In this document: piece by piece, positions 8,708-16,227 of the stretch
Layout of the letters: each line of letters opens with the position of its first letter
How positions within the stretch are numbered: position 1 is the stretch's first letter
Assembly: GCF_000576595.1 (NCBI RefSeq)
Contig: NZ_AWSA01000007.1
Coordinates: 62,001 to 126,000 of the forward strand
Length of the DNA stretch: 64,000 nt
DNA from: Intrasporangium oryzae NRRL B-24470
Lineage (GTDB): Bacteria; Actinomycetota; Actinomycetes; Actinomycetales; Dermatophilaceae
Direction of reading: 5' to 3'
Translations under genes and position numbers: made by a program
Notes under the pieces: model-generated
The model's input: only the letters and a program-made list of their open reading frames with translations
The model's database searches: none
What the model was told of the DNA's origin: nothing

Positions 8708-10459
8708 ATGGTGAATGTTGCCAACGATCAGGCCGTCATCGACGGTGACTTGCCATCGCCCGGGCCCGCGGCAGCGCCGAGCGGAGACGGTGACGTCTCG
8801 GGGATCTCCCTCCGGCTCATCGCCGGACTTGCCATCACCGAGCACGGGAGCGTGCACGCCGACCCGGAACGTCTCGGCACGAGCGTCGACTCGGCGACGC
8901 CGCTGCGGACCGCGCTGCGCGACACCGGCGACCTGCGCCACCAGCTCGTCCTCGCCGACGCCTCGACCATCGAGGAGCAGCCCGGCGCGGCGCACCGCAT
9001 CGCATCTCTGGTCCACGTCCTCGCCGACGCCCGCGCCGCGGGCCTCGTCGTCGCCGGGCTCGACGCGCCCGACGCCGACGCCCTCCGGATCGCCGCGACG
9101 GATGCCGGGCTGCCCCTGCTCGAGCTGCCCGCCGACCGCCTCGGCCGGTTCACGACAGAGGTCCTCGGCGCGATCCTCGAGCACCAGACCGCGACGCTCC
9201 GCCGCCTCGAGGACGCCGACCGGGCCCTCGTTCAGATCGTCCTCTCGGGCGGTTCGCTCGACGACCTGTGCGAGCAGGTCGTCGGCTTCCTCGACGGCGC
9301 CGCGATGGTGACGACCACCGATGGACGCGTCATCGCCCGCGCGGGCACCCCCGGCGAGCTCGAGTGGGCCGAGTCGCTCGACTGCTTCGACCGCACCGGC
9401 CGGCTCGTGACCGAGAACGAGCGGCTCGGCGCCCGCCCCGACGTCCCCGACGGCCCCGGCGACCCCGGCGGCCCTGACGCGCACCGGGCCGCCGTGCGGA
9501 TCGTCGCCGGGCACCTCGACCACGGCGTCCTCATCGCGTTCTGCCGCAACCGCGTCCTGACCGCCGACGACGTTCGGCTGCTCGAGCGGGCCGCGACCGT
9601 CGCGGCGCTCGCCATCACCAAGGACCAGGCGGTCGCCGCCGTCGAGAGCAAGTACCGCGCCGAGTTCCTCCGCGACGCCCTAGCCGGACGCGCGGGCTCC
9701 CCGGTTGACGCGATCGCGCACGCGACCTCGCTCGGCTGGGACATCGACCGGCCGATGGTGGTGGTCGTCGCCGAGACCGACGAGGACGACGACCGGAGCA
9801 CCCGCGACGCCGAGGAGGTGCGGTTCCTCCAGCAGCGCTTCGCGCGGGCGTGGACGCACGCGGTGGCCGTGCGCGACCCCCGGGCTCCGGTCATGGGGTT
9901 CAGCCGCGAGGTCGTCGCGCTCGTCGGCGTCGCCTCCGGTGCCGAGACCGACCGGGTCATGCGGGCCGTCGGCGACCTCGTCCGGGTCGTCCGGGGAGAC
10001 GGAGGCGGCGGCCGTCGCAGCTTCTCCGCCGGGGTCTCGCGGACGATCTCGTCCGTCGCCGACCTCCCGCAGGCCTACGAGGAGGCCCTGTCGGCCGTCA
10101 CGGTGGGCCGGCAGATGCACGGCGACGGCGCCCTCACCCACGTCGACGGCCTCGGCATCTACCGCCTGCTCGCGCTCGTCCCCGACAGCGGCGACCTGCG
10201 GCGCTTCGTCAACGAGTCGCTCGGGCCCCTCGCGACCGACGACTCCCCCGAGCACGCCGACCTGCGCCGGACGCTCAGCATCCTCATCGACACCAACATG
10301 AACGTCGCCGAGACCGCCCGGCTCCTCTTCTTCCACTACAACACGCTGCGCTACCGCATCGCCAAGCTCGAGAAGATGCTCGGCCCGTTCACCTCCGACC
10401 CCGAGCTGCGCCTCACCCTCGCACTCGCCCTCAAGGTCCACCAGATGCGCGGCATCTAG
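8708..10459 (+). CDS. PucR-family transcriptional regulator
   Basis: 583-residue regulator. An N-terminal PucR ligand-type domain (about 30-160) is followed by a middle GGDEF-like region and a C-terminal HTH_30 helix-turn-helix around residues 521-557, containing NMNVAETARLLFFHYNTLRYR. PucR proteins control purine or other nitrogen-compound catabolism, and this one is divergent from the transcarbamylase operon and upstream of the permease. It is therefore the obvious candidate regulator of the first half of the island. The inducer is unknown; a pathway intermediate is likely (inference). The gene ends just before a hairpin at 10477-10528. Confidence 0.85.
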   Translation: MVNVANDQAVIDGDLPSPGPAAAPSGDGDVSGISLRLIAGLAITEHGSVHADPERLGTSVDSATPLRTALRDTGDLRHQLVLADASTIEEQPGAAHRIASLVHVLADARAAGLVVAGLDAPDADALRIAATDAGLPLLELPADRLGRFTTEVLGAILEHQTATLRRLEDADRALVQIVLSGGSLDDLCEQVVGFLDGAAMVTTTDGRVIARAGTPGELEWAESLDCFDRTGRLVTENERLGARPDVPDGPGDPGGPDAHRAAVRIVAGHLDHGVLIAFCRNRVLTADDVRLLERAATVAALAITKDQAVAAVESKYRAEFLRDALAGRAGSPVDAIAHATSLGWDIDRPMVVVVAETDEDDDRSTRDAEEVRFLQQRFARAWTHAVAVRDPRAPVMGFSREVVALVGVASGAETDRVMRAVGDLVRVVRGDGGGGRRSFSAGVSRTISSVADLPQAYEEALSAVTVGRQMHGDGALTHVDGLGIYRLLALVPDSGDLRRFVNESLGPLATDDSPEHADLRRTLSILIDTNMNVAETARLLFFHYNTLRYRIAKLEKMLGPFTSDPELRLTLALALKVHQMRGI

Positions 10460-10476
10460 CGCATCCCTCCCCTCCC

Positions 10477-10528
10477 CCGGTTCGATGTATGCCGCTGTCA
10501 CGGGTGACCGTCGAAAACATCGAACCGG
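10477..10528 (+). terminator. Hairpin after pucR
   Basis: Perfect 12-base arms CCGGTTCGATGT (10477-10488) and its complement (10517-10528) enclose a 28-base loop with a smaller inner stem (GTCAC/GTGAC). The loop begins inside a copy of the GTATGCCGCTG motif. Position 18 bases past the pucR stop suggests termination. Confidence 0.5.
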
Positions 10529-10587
10529 CTCGGGGGCGAACCGGCGAAACGCGCGCGTCCCACCACCTCTTGGGTCATGATCGATCC

Positions 10588-10755
10588 ATGCCTGTCCGGC
10601 ACCTTGTCTGTCTCGTGATCGGCCACGGTTGGCGACGGTCTGTCCGCCCCGACCGGACCATCCTGTTGACGTGCAAGCGCTGCGGGCGGGTCGAGGCTGC
10701 CGAGCAGGACCACACGGTCGACGGATTCGGTAGGCCTCCGATCAAGTGGGACTAG
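10588..10755 (+). CDS. Small protein with one CxxC pair (hypothetical, 55 aa)
   Basis: 55-residue open frame with an early GHGW motif (residues 12-15) and a single CKRCG pair near residue 30, resembling small zinc-ribbon-like proteins of the DUF1660 type. The stop TAG is part of the CTAG target of the adjacent insertion sequence, and since CTAG is duplicated the insertion did not alter the coding end. No good ribosome-binding site is evident. Function unknown. Confidence 0.5.
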   Translation: MPVRHLVCLVIGHGWRRSVRPDRTILLTCKRCGRVEAAEQDHTVDGFGRPPIKWD

Positions 10756-10770
10756 GAGACTGCTGAACAA
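10752..10770. repeat. Left IS end: CTAG target copy plus 15-bp terminal inverted repeat
   Basis: CTAG (10752-10755) followed by GAGACTGCTGAACAA (10756-10770). The exact complement, followed by CTAG, is at 12578-12596. Confidence 0.85.
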
Positions 10771-12592
10771 GGGGCCATCGGCGGATGGGTGACGGCGTAG
10801 GCGGGGACGGAACGCCACCAGTGCCGTGGAGCGGCGAGCATTGAGTCAGCACTCGATGGTGGCGACCACGGGGTCGTTGCGCCCGCCTGGGGTCCCTCGT
10901 GGGCGCGCACGGGCTGGTGTCGCGGGCTGGGTGTCGCCGCTCAGGCCAGCGTCCAGGTTCCGTCTTGGAGGGTGAGCCCCAAAGCCAACAGGCGGCGCAG
11001 GTTGAGCGCGGCGACGCGGTGGTGGAGCCAGTTGTTGTTCTTCTCGACACCGCGGTAGGGCACTCGCCGGGCGCCTCGGGTGAGCCAGGCGATCGAGCGT
11101 TCGACCATCGGACGGTGCTGCCGGTAGGTGGCTTGGAAGCCCTCGTCGGTGGCACGTTGGCGGTGGGCGCGTTGAAGCAGGTCGTGCTCGTGCAGCACGA
11201 GTCTGCGTCCACGTCTGGCGGTGGTGCACTGCTGTCGCAGCGGGCAGCCCGGGCAGGCCGACTCGAAGGAGACGGTGTTCTTTGCCGACACCGGCCGGGT
11301 GACACCGGCCGGGCAGGTCGCCGTCCCGGCGTCGGTGTCACGCACGAAGTCATCGAGGGTGAACCCGCCCGGCACTGCGGGTCGGAGCGGCCAGGGTTTG
11401 ATGACCGGTTCGTGGCCGGCCTGGTCGAGCTCGTGGAGCATCTCGCCGGTGCCGTAGGCGGAGTCGGCCAGGACCTCGACCCGCTGGCCTTCGGTGATCG
11501 TGGTGTCCTGCCCGAGCAGTGCCGCGCCCACACTGGCATCGGAGTTGCCCGCGCCGGCGGACCGGGTGACCATGACCGCGGTGGTCAGGCCGGTGTCGGG
11601 CTCGACCACCACATGGGCCTTGTAGCCGTCCTGACGGCGTTCGCGGGTCTTGTGGGCGTGCCGCGTATCGGGGTCGACGGTCGAGATCACCCGGTCCGGT
11701 GCCGTCTTGCGCGCGATGCGCCAGCGGCCGTCGGTGCCATCGGAGTCCTCGGAGGGCTCCACGTCCTGGCCCGCGACCAGCGCCAGCAACGCGACCGCCT
11801 CGGCCGGCTTCCCGCCCGCCTTGCTGATCGCCTCGACCTCGAGGGCAGCAAGCAGGGCCAGCGCGTCGCCGACCAGTGCGGACACGAGCTCCTCGCGGGC
11901 GGCTGGGTCGTCCCACGCGATCGGCGGCTTCCCGGCCGAACCGTAGTCCTGACCGGTCAACGCGGCGAGCCGGGTGCACTCGCTGGCGATCAGGTCCTTG
12001 GCGCCGGGCACCGCGCGGGCGACCCGGCGGATCTGGGCGATCAGCTGGGTGACGGTGTCCTGCCGGGCGACCGCGTCATCCAGGATGGTGGAGTCCAGCG
12101 CCCGGCGCTGTCGGCCGGCCACCGCACCGGTTTCGGCGATGACCTCGCGGACCACCTCAAAGATCCGCTGCGGCCGGTCGCTGGCGGCCAGCCGACGACG
12201 CCAGTAGGTCAACGTCGAGGGATCGAAGCCCTTCGCGTCGATCGCGTACCCACACGCCGCCTTCCACCGCAGGTCGAAGGTCAACGCGTCGACCGCTTCA
12301 CGATCGGAGTGCCCGTACAGCGCCTGCAACACGATCACCGAGGCGATCACCTCGCCCGGGATCGAGGGCCGACCACGCCCCGACGGGAACAAGTCCGCGA
12401 ACAACTCACCCGGGAACAACCGGTCACGATGCTCGGCCAGCAACGCGAACACGCTGCCCGGCTCGAGCAGATGCCCAGCCACCGACTCCACATCCAGCAA
12501 CTCCCGCTGCCGATCAGACTCACCCTGCACACGCACAGGATTTCAACCCCACCCGCCGACCGCGGGAGGCGCGCCCATTGTTCAGCAGTCTC
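10756..12592 (-). mobile_element. IS1182-family insertion sequence, complete (1837 bp)
   Basis: Bounded by perfect 15-bp terminal inverted repeats (10756-10770 and 12578-12592) and flanked on both sides by CTAG, consistent with a 4-bp target duplication at a palindromic site. It carries one intact transposase gene on the minus strand. Identical ends and an unbroken transposase suggest a recent insertion. It sits between the regulator/small gene and the uraA-like permease, about 360 bases before the permease start. Confidence 0.9.
10941..12536 (-). CDS. IS1182-family DDE transposase
   Basis: 531 residues, intact. The N-terminal DUF772-type region includes GRPSIPGEVIASVIVLQAL and YGHSDREAVDALTFD. 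Catalytic candidates are the Asp in ALDSTILDD, the Asp in VLADSAYG and the Glu in HRPMVERSIAWLTRG. A Cys cluster (CPGCPLRQQC) lies between the last two, as usual in this family. It moves the element by cut-and-paste or copy-out transposition. Confidence 0.93.
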   Translation of the reverse strand: MRVQGESDRQRELLDVESVAGHLLEPGSVFALLAEHRDRLFPGELFADLFPSGRGRPSIPGEVIASVIVLQALYGHSDREAVDALTFDLRWKAACGYAIDAKGFDPSTLTYWRRRLAASDRPQRIFEVVREVIAETGAVAGRQRRALDSTILDDAVARQDTVTQLIAQIRRVARAVPGAKDLIASECTRLAALTGQDYGSAGKPPIAWDDPAAREELVSALVGDALALLAALEVEAISKAGGKPAEAVALLALVAGQDVEPSEDSDGTDGRWRIARKTAPDRVISTVDPDTRHAHKTRERRQDGYKAHVVVEPDTGLTTAVMVTRSAGAGNSDASVGAALLGQDTTITEGQRVEVLADSAYGTGEMLHELDQAGHEPVIKPWPLRPAVPGGFTLDDFVRDTDAGTATCPAGVTRPVSAKNTVSFESACPGCPLRQQCTTARRGRRLVLHEHDLLQRAHRQRATDEGFQATYRQHRPMVERSIAWLTRGARRVPYRGVEKNNNWLHHRVAALNLRRLLALGLTLQDGTWTLA

Positions 12593-12596
12593 CTAG
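12578..12596. repeat. Right IS end: 15-bp terminal inverted repeat plus CTAG target copy
   Basis: TTGTTCAGCAGTCTC (12578-12592) then CTAG (12593-12596); mirror of the left end. Confidence 0.85.
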
Positions 12597-12954
12597 GCCG
12601 AGCGGGGCGTCAGGCGCCCTCCGGTGATCCCGCCTTCGGCGTCGAGGATCGTCCCCCCGGGGTGTAGCCGTCCACGCTGGACCGGGTGGCACCCGGAGCT
12701 GTTTCTGAGCTCCTCGACGTCTTCGCCGACGGGCGGACCCCTCGGAGGGGCGCCAAGGTTCCATACGAGGAGGGCCGCGAGGCAGCCGAGCCCGCCCGGC
12801 GGCATACGTCACGAAGTGCCAGATGCTGCCGCCAAGTCGTTATCACCAATTGACAGCCGCAAGCGCGTGGTGTGGGAGTAGTTTTCGCCCATCCCGCACA
12901 GGGACGTGACCCACGTCATGTCGGATGACGCGTCACATCGATCTAGGAGTCGGC
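12597..12954. promoter_or_regulatory. Leader region of the uraA-like gene, with an unrecognised possible minus-strand small ORF
   Basis: This 358-base stretch has no convincing gene. A minus-strand frame of 70 codons (12593-12805) ends in the IS-flanking CTAG but resembles nothing I recognise. A TTGACA hexamer at 12850-12855 is a plausible -35 for the permease, without a clear -10. One CGGCATAC motif lies near 12801. A nested inverted repeat at 12906-12936 precedes the AGGAG ribosome-binding site (12945-12949). Confidence 0.4.
12906..12936. promoter_or_regulatory. Nested inverted repeat upstream of the permease, possible operator
   Basis: Arms GTGAC (12906-12910) and GTCAT (12915-12919) are mirrored by ATGAC (12925-12929) and GTCAC (12932-12936). 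The site lies 18 bases before the permease start, so it could be an operator or a leader hairpin. Confidence 0.4.
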
Positions 12955-14436
12955 ATGGCTTTGGGCTGGAAACTTCACGGGGACGGGCGCACCATGGGGC
13001 CCGACGACGTCGTCGCACCCGACGAGCGTCTCTCCTGGGGCAAGACGGTCGGGCTCGGTGCCCAGCACGTCGTCGCGATGTTCGGCGCGACGTTCGTCTT
13101 CCCCCTCATCATGGGTCTCAACCCGCAGCTCGCGATCATGATGAGCGGCATCGCGACGATCTGCTTCCTGCTCATCGTCAAGGGCAAGGTGCCGAGCTAC
13201 CTCGGCACGTCCGCGAGCTTCGTCGGTGCCGTCGTCGCGATCCGCGCCCAGGGGGGAACGTCGCAGCAGGTCACCGGCGCGATCCTCGTCGCGGGCGCCG
13301 TGCTCGCCCTCGTCGGCGTCGCGATCCACTTCGCGGGCTCGTCGGTCCTGCACAAGGTGCTCCCGCCGGTCGTCACGGGCGCCGTGGTCATGCTCATCGG
13401 CTTCAACCTCGCACCGGTCGTCGCCAACATCTACTGGCCGCAGGACCAGTGGATCGCCCTGCTCGTCATGACGTTCACGATCATCTGTGCCGTGGCCTTC
13501 AAGGGCTTCGTCGGGCGCATCGCCGTCTTCCTCGCCCTCATCTTCGGCTACGTCCTGTCGTGGGTCTTCGACAAGGTCTTTGGCCAGATCACCTCCTACG
13601 ACGCCGCCGCCGGCAAGGTCACCGACCACTTCCGCGTCAACTTCGACGGCGTCACCAACGCGTCGTGGTTCGGCCTGCCGCCCGCCACGTCGATGGGGGC
13701 CGACGGCAAGGAGATCGTCGGCTTCCATGCCCCGTCGTTCTCGGTCACCGCGATCCTCCTCGTCCTGCCGGCCGTCATCGCCCTCATCGCCGAGAACACC
13801 GGTCACGTCAAGGCGGTCGCCGAGATGACGAAGGCCGACCTCGACCCCTACATGGGCCGCGCCATCGCGGCGGACGGCATCGGTACCGTGATCGCCTCGT
13901 CCGTCGGCGGCTCGCCCACGACCACCTACGCGGAGAACATCGGCGTCATGGCCGCCACCCGGGTCTACTCGACGGCGGCCTACTACGTCGCCGCGATCGT
14001 CGCCATCGTCTTCGGCCTCTCCCCGAAGTTCGGGGCGCTCGTCTCCTCGGTGCCCGGAGGGGTCCTCGGCGGCATCACCGTGGTCCTCTACGGCATGATC
14101 GGCCTGCTCGGCGCCAAGATCTGGAAGGAGAACGGCGTCGACTTCGGCAACCCGATCAACCTCGTCCCCGTCGCGGCCGGCGTCGTCATCGGCATCGGCA
14201 ACGTCGCGCTCGTCTTCACCAAGGACTTCTCGCTCTCGGGCATCGCCCTCGGCACGATCGTCGCGGTCGGCGCCTACCACCTGGCCCGGGCCCTCGCTCC
14301 CTCGGAGCTGCGGATGCGGGCCGAGGGGACGATGATCTCGCTCGGCGAGCGGGAGGGTGACTACGGCGACGCCGACGGCATCGACGACCTCTACCAGGAG
14401 ACCCCTGGCGGACCGGACCTGCGCGCACCGCGCTGA
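12955..14436 (+). CDS. NCS2 permease, UraA/RutG branch (uracil/pyrimidine:H+ symporter)
   Basis: 493 residues with the usual 14-span NCS2 layout. QHVVAMFGATFVFP (about 37-50), AENTGHVKAV (about 278) and TTTYAENIGVMAATRVYS (about 321-338) match the UraA/RutG uracil branch, not the XanQ/UacT purine branch. It should import uracil or a related pyrimidine. The ATG at 12955 is chosen for its AGGAG five bases upstream. It precedes the molybdenum-hydroxylase operon, from which a terminator hairpin separates it, and follows PucR and the inserted IS. Confidence 0.88.
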   Translation: MALGWKLHGDGRTMGPDDVVAPDERLSWGKTVGLGAQHVVAMFGATFVFPLIMGLNPQLAIMMSGIATICFLLIVKGKVPSYLGTSASFVGAVVAIRAQGGTSQQVTGAILVAGAVLALVGVAIHFAGSSVLHKVLPPVVTGAVVMLIGFNLAPVVANIYWPQDQWIALLVMTFTIICAVAFKGFVGRIAVFLALIFGYVLSWVFDKVFGQITSYDAAAGKVTDHFRVNFDGVTNASWFGLPPATSMGADGKEIVGFHAPSFSVTAILLVLPAVIALIAENTGHVKAVAEMTKADLDPYMGRAIAADGIGTVIASSVGGSPTTTYAENIGVMAATRVYSTAAYYVAAIVAIVFGLSPKFGALVSSVPGGVLGGITVVLYGMIGLLGAKIWKENGVDFGNPINLVPVAAGVVIGIGNVALVFTKDFSLSGIALGTIVAVGAYHLARALAPSELRMRAEGTMISLGEREGDYGDADGIDDLYQETPGGPDLRAPR

Positions 14437-14452
14437 CCGACTCGTCGCAGGG

Positions 14453-14502
14453 AACGCCGCGTGGGCCCGGGAGACTCGAGTCTCCCGGGCCCACGTGGCG
14501 TT
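14453..14502. terminator. Long hairpin terminator after the permease
   Basis: A perfect 36-base palindrome (14460-14495) is extended on both sides by AACGCC/GGCGTT and ends in TTT on the plus strand. It should form a very stable stem and stop permease transcription. Confidence 0.8.
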
Positions 14503-14528
14503 TCGGGGGCGGCCACCCAGGCAGACAC

Positions 14529-14545
14529 ACGGCAACAGTTGCCAA
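14529..14545. promoter_or_regulatory. Candidate island operator, copy A
   Basis: ACGGCAACAGTTGCCAA: GGCA-N5-TGCC dyad followed by AA, 66 bases before the molybdenum-hydroxylase operon. Same pattern as sites at 33230, 39637 and 42701. Confidence 0.55.
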
Positions 14546-14611
14546 AAGCCCACGCTCAGCCATGCACGACAACTACTGGTTCCCCGGCGATACGGAAGGC
14601 AGGATCGGTTC

Positions 14612-15574
14612 GTGAAGCCCGCCCCCTTCGTGCACCACGCACCCCGCTCGGTCGAGGAGGCCGTCGCCGTCCTCGCGCAGGTCGGACACGACGGCAAGGT
14701 CCTCGCCGGCGGCCAGAGCCTCATCCCGATCCTCAACATGCGGCTCGCCGCCCCCGGGCACCTCGTCGACATCAACCGGGTCGCCGGGATCGACGCGATC
14801 GACGTCACGGACGACGAGGTCCGCGTGGGCGCCCTCGTGCGCCACGCCGGTCTCGAGCGCTCGGAGGAGGCATATGCCGCCCTGCCCCTCCTGCGCCAGG
14901 CCGTCGTCAACGTCGCCCACCCGGCGATCCGCAACCGGGGCACGACGGTCGGCTCGATCGCCCATGCGGACGCGGCGGGCGAGATGCCCGCGATCCTCGC
15001 CCTGACCCATGGGGTCGTCGAGGTCGTGGGTGCATCGGGCCCCCGGGAGGTGGGGGCCGCCGACTTCTTCCTCGGGCCGATGGAGACGGTCCTGGGGCCC
15101 GACGAGCTCGCCGTCGCCGTCCGCTTCGGCCGGTTCCCCACCGGGACCAGCACCGCCTTCGCCGAGTCGGCCCGTCGCCACGGCGACTACGCGATGGCCG
15201 GGGTCGGGGTGGCCGTCACGGTGGCTGACGGGGTCGTCTCGGGGGCCCAGGCCTCCTTCGTCTCCGTGACGCCCGTGCCAACGGTTCTCGACCTGGGCGA
15301 CGTCCTCGGTGGTGTCGAGCCGGGGACCGCCGCCTGGGATGCCGCCCTGCGCGCCGCAGTCGAGGCCGTCCACGCGCACGTCGAGCCAGAGGCCGACATC
15401 CACGCGAGCGCCGACTACCGCCGGATGCTCGCGGGCGAGTTGGCCCGCCGCGTCCTCGCCCGGGCAACCGCCCCCTGCGCATCGAACGCGGCGTTCGGTG
15501 CCGAACACCCTGGTACACCGCTGAGTTCGGCACCGAACGCCGCGTTCACTTCAGAGGAGGAGGCAGCCCGATGA
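14612..15574 (+). CDS. Molybdenum hydroxylase, FAD-binding subunit (CoxM/XdhB type)
   Basis: 320 residues. The FAD-binding motifs LAGGQSLIPILNMRL (about 30-44) and RNRGTTVGSIAHAD (about 106-119) are clear. It passes electrons from the iron-sulphur subunit to its acceptor in a heterotrimeric xanthine-oxidase-family enzyme. GTG at 14612 is used because the domain starts there. The conserved domain ends near residue 285. The last 35 residues include an extra tail (291-312) encoded by a 64-base inverted repeat, then the frame overlaps the next gene by ATGA. The gene order M-S-L is that of carbon monoxide dehydrogenase-like and uracil dehydrogenase-type enzymes. Confidence 0.9.
   Translation: MKPAPFVHHAPRSVEEAVAVLAQVGHDGKVLAGGQSLIPILNMRLAAPGHLVDINRVAGIDAIDVTDDEVRVGALVRHAGLERSEEAYAALPLLRQAVVNVAHPAIRNRGTTVGSIAHADAAGEMPAILALTHGVVEVVGASGPREVGAADFFLGPMETVLGPDELAVAVRFGRFPTGTSTAFAESARRHGDYAMAGVGVAVTVADGVVSGAQASFVSVTPVPTVLDLGDVLGGVEPGTAAWDAALRAAVEAVHAHVEPEADIHASADYRRMLAGELARRVLARATAPCASNAAFGAEHPGTPLSSAPNAAFTSEEEAAR
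15484..15547. repeat. Long inverted repeat (decayed copy of the 42531 palindrome) inside the coxM-like 3' end
   Basis: Perfect 23-base arms at 15484-15506 and 15525-15547, with an imperfect 18-base centre. The arms and part of the centre match the 68-bp palindrome at 42531-42598 with a few substitutions. It is translated as part of the FAD subunit tail. Confidence 0.85.
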
Positions 15575-16227
15575 GTGAGCTGACCACTGGGACCCCAACG
15601 AGCGAGGCGGGCGAGGTCCTCCACCGCGTGACGATCGCGGTCAACGGGGTCCCGCGAACCGCGTCCGTCCCGGCCCGGCGCCTGCTCTCCGACTTCCTGC
15701 GCCACGACGCCGGCCTGACCGGCACCCACGTCGGCTGCGAGCACGGCGTCTGCGGGGCGTGCACGGTCCTCGTCGACGGCGCGCCGATGCGCTCGTGCCT
15801 CATGTTCGCCGTGACGGCCCAGGACCACGCGATCACGACCGTCGAGGGCCTGTGCTCGGCCCCCGACGCCCGCGTCGCCCCCACCGGCGAGTCGATGAAC
15901 CCCGCCCAGCAGGCCTTCGCCGAGTGCCACGGCCTCCAGTGCGGCTTCTGCACGCCGGGCTTCCTCACGACGGTCACGGCCTACCTCGAGGACAACCCCG
16001 CCCCGACCGCCGACGAGGCCCGCGAGGCGATCTCCGGCAACCTCTGCCGCTGCACCGGCTACCAGAACATCGTCAAGAGCGTCCTGCGGGCCGCCGAGAT
16101 CCGGGCCGAACGCCGCTCCGGCCAGCAGGGGTATGCCGGTGAGCCGGCCACGCCGGAAGCGGACGTCCCGCATGAGCCGGCCCAGCGGCATACGGAACCG
16201 GTTGCAGGAGAGGGGGATCGAGCGTGA
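15571..16227 (+). CDS. Molybdenum hydroxylase, 2Fe-2S subunit (CoxS type)
   Basis: 218 residues. Two [2Fe-2S] motifs are intact: GCEHGVCGACTVLVDG (about 55) and the CGFCTPGF ... CRCTGY pair (about 123 and 158). It relays electrons from the molybdenum site to FAD. The family is usually about 160 residues; here the N-terminus is about 18 residues longer. A 35-residue Glu/Pro-rich C-terminal tail is bounded by an inverted GTATGCCG / CGGCATAC pair (16129-16198). ATGA overlap with the FAD gene and GTGA overlap with the large subunit indicate a tight operon. Confidence 0.93.
   Translation: MSELTTGTPTSEAGEVLHRVTIAVNGVPRTASVPARRLLSDFLRHDAGLTGTHVGCEHGVCGACTVLVDGAPMRSCLMFAVTAQDHAITTVEGLCSAPDARVAPTGESMNPAQQAFAECHGLQCGFCTPGFLTTVTAYLEDNPAPTADEAREAISGNLCRCTGYQNIVKSVLRAAEIRAERRSGQQGYAGEPATPEADVPHEPAQRHTEPVAGEGDRA

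Noticed and set aside
12593-12805. 70-codon minus-strand ORF between the IS and permease
   Set aside because: No recognised motif, no ribosome-binding site, and its end lies in the IS target; mentioned only in the leader entry.
15484-15547. Intrinsic terminator inside the hydroxylase operon
   Set aside because: No T-run follows, the reading frame continues through it and the next genes overlap translationally.
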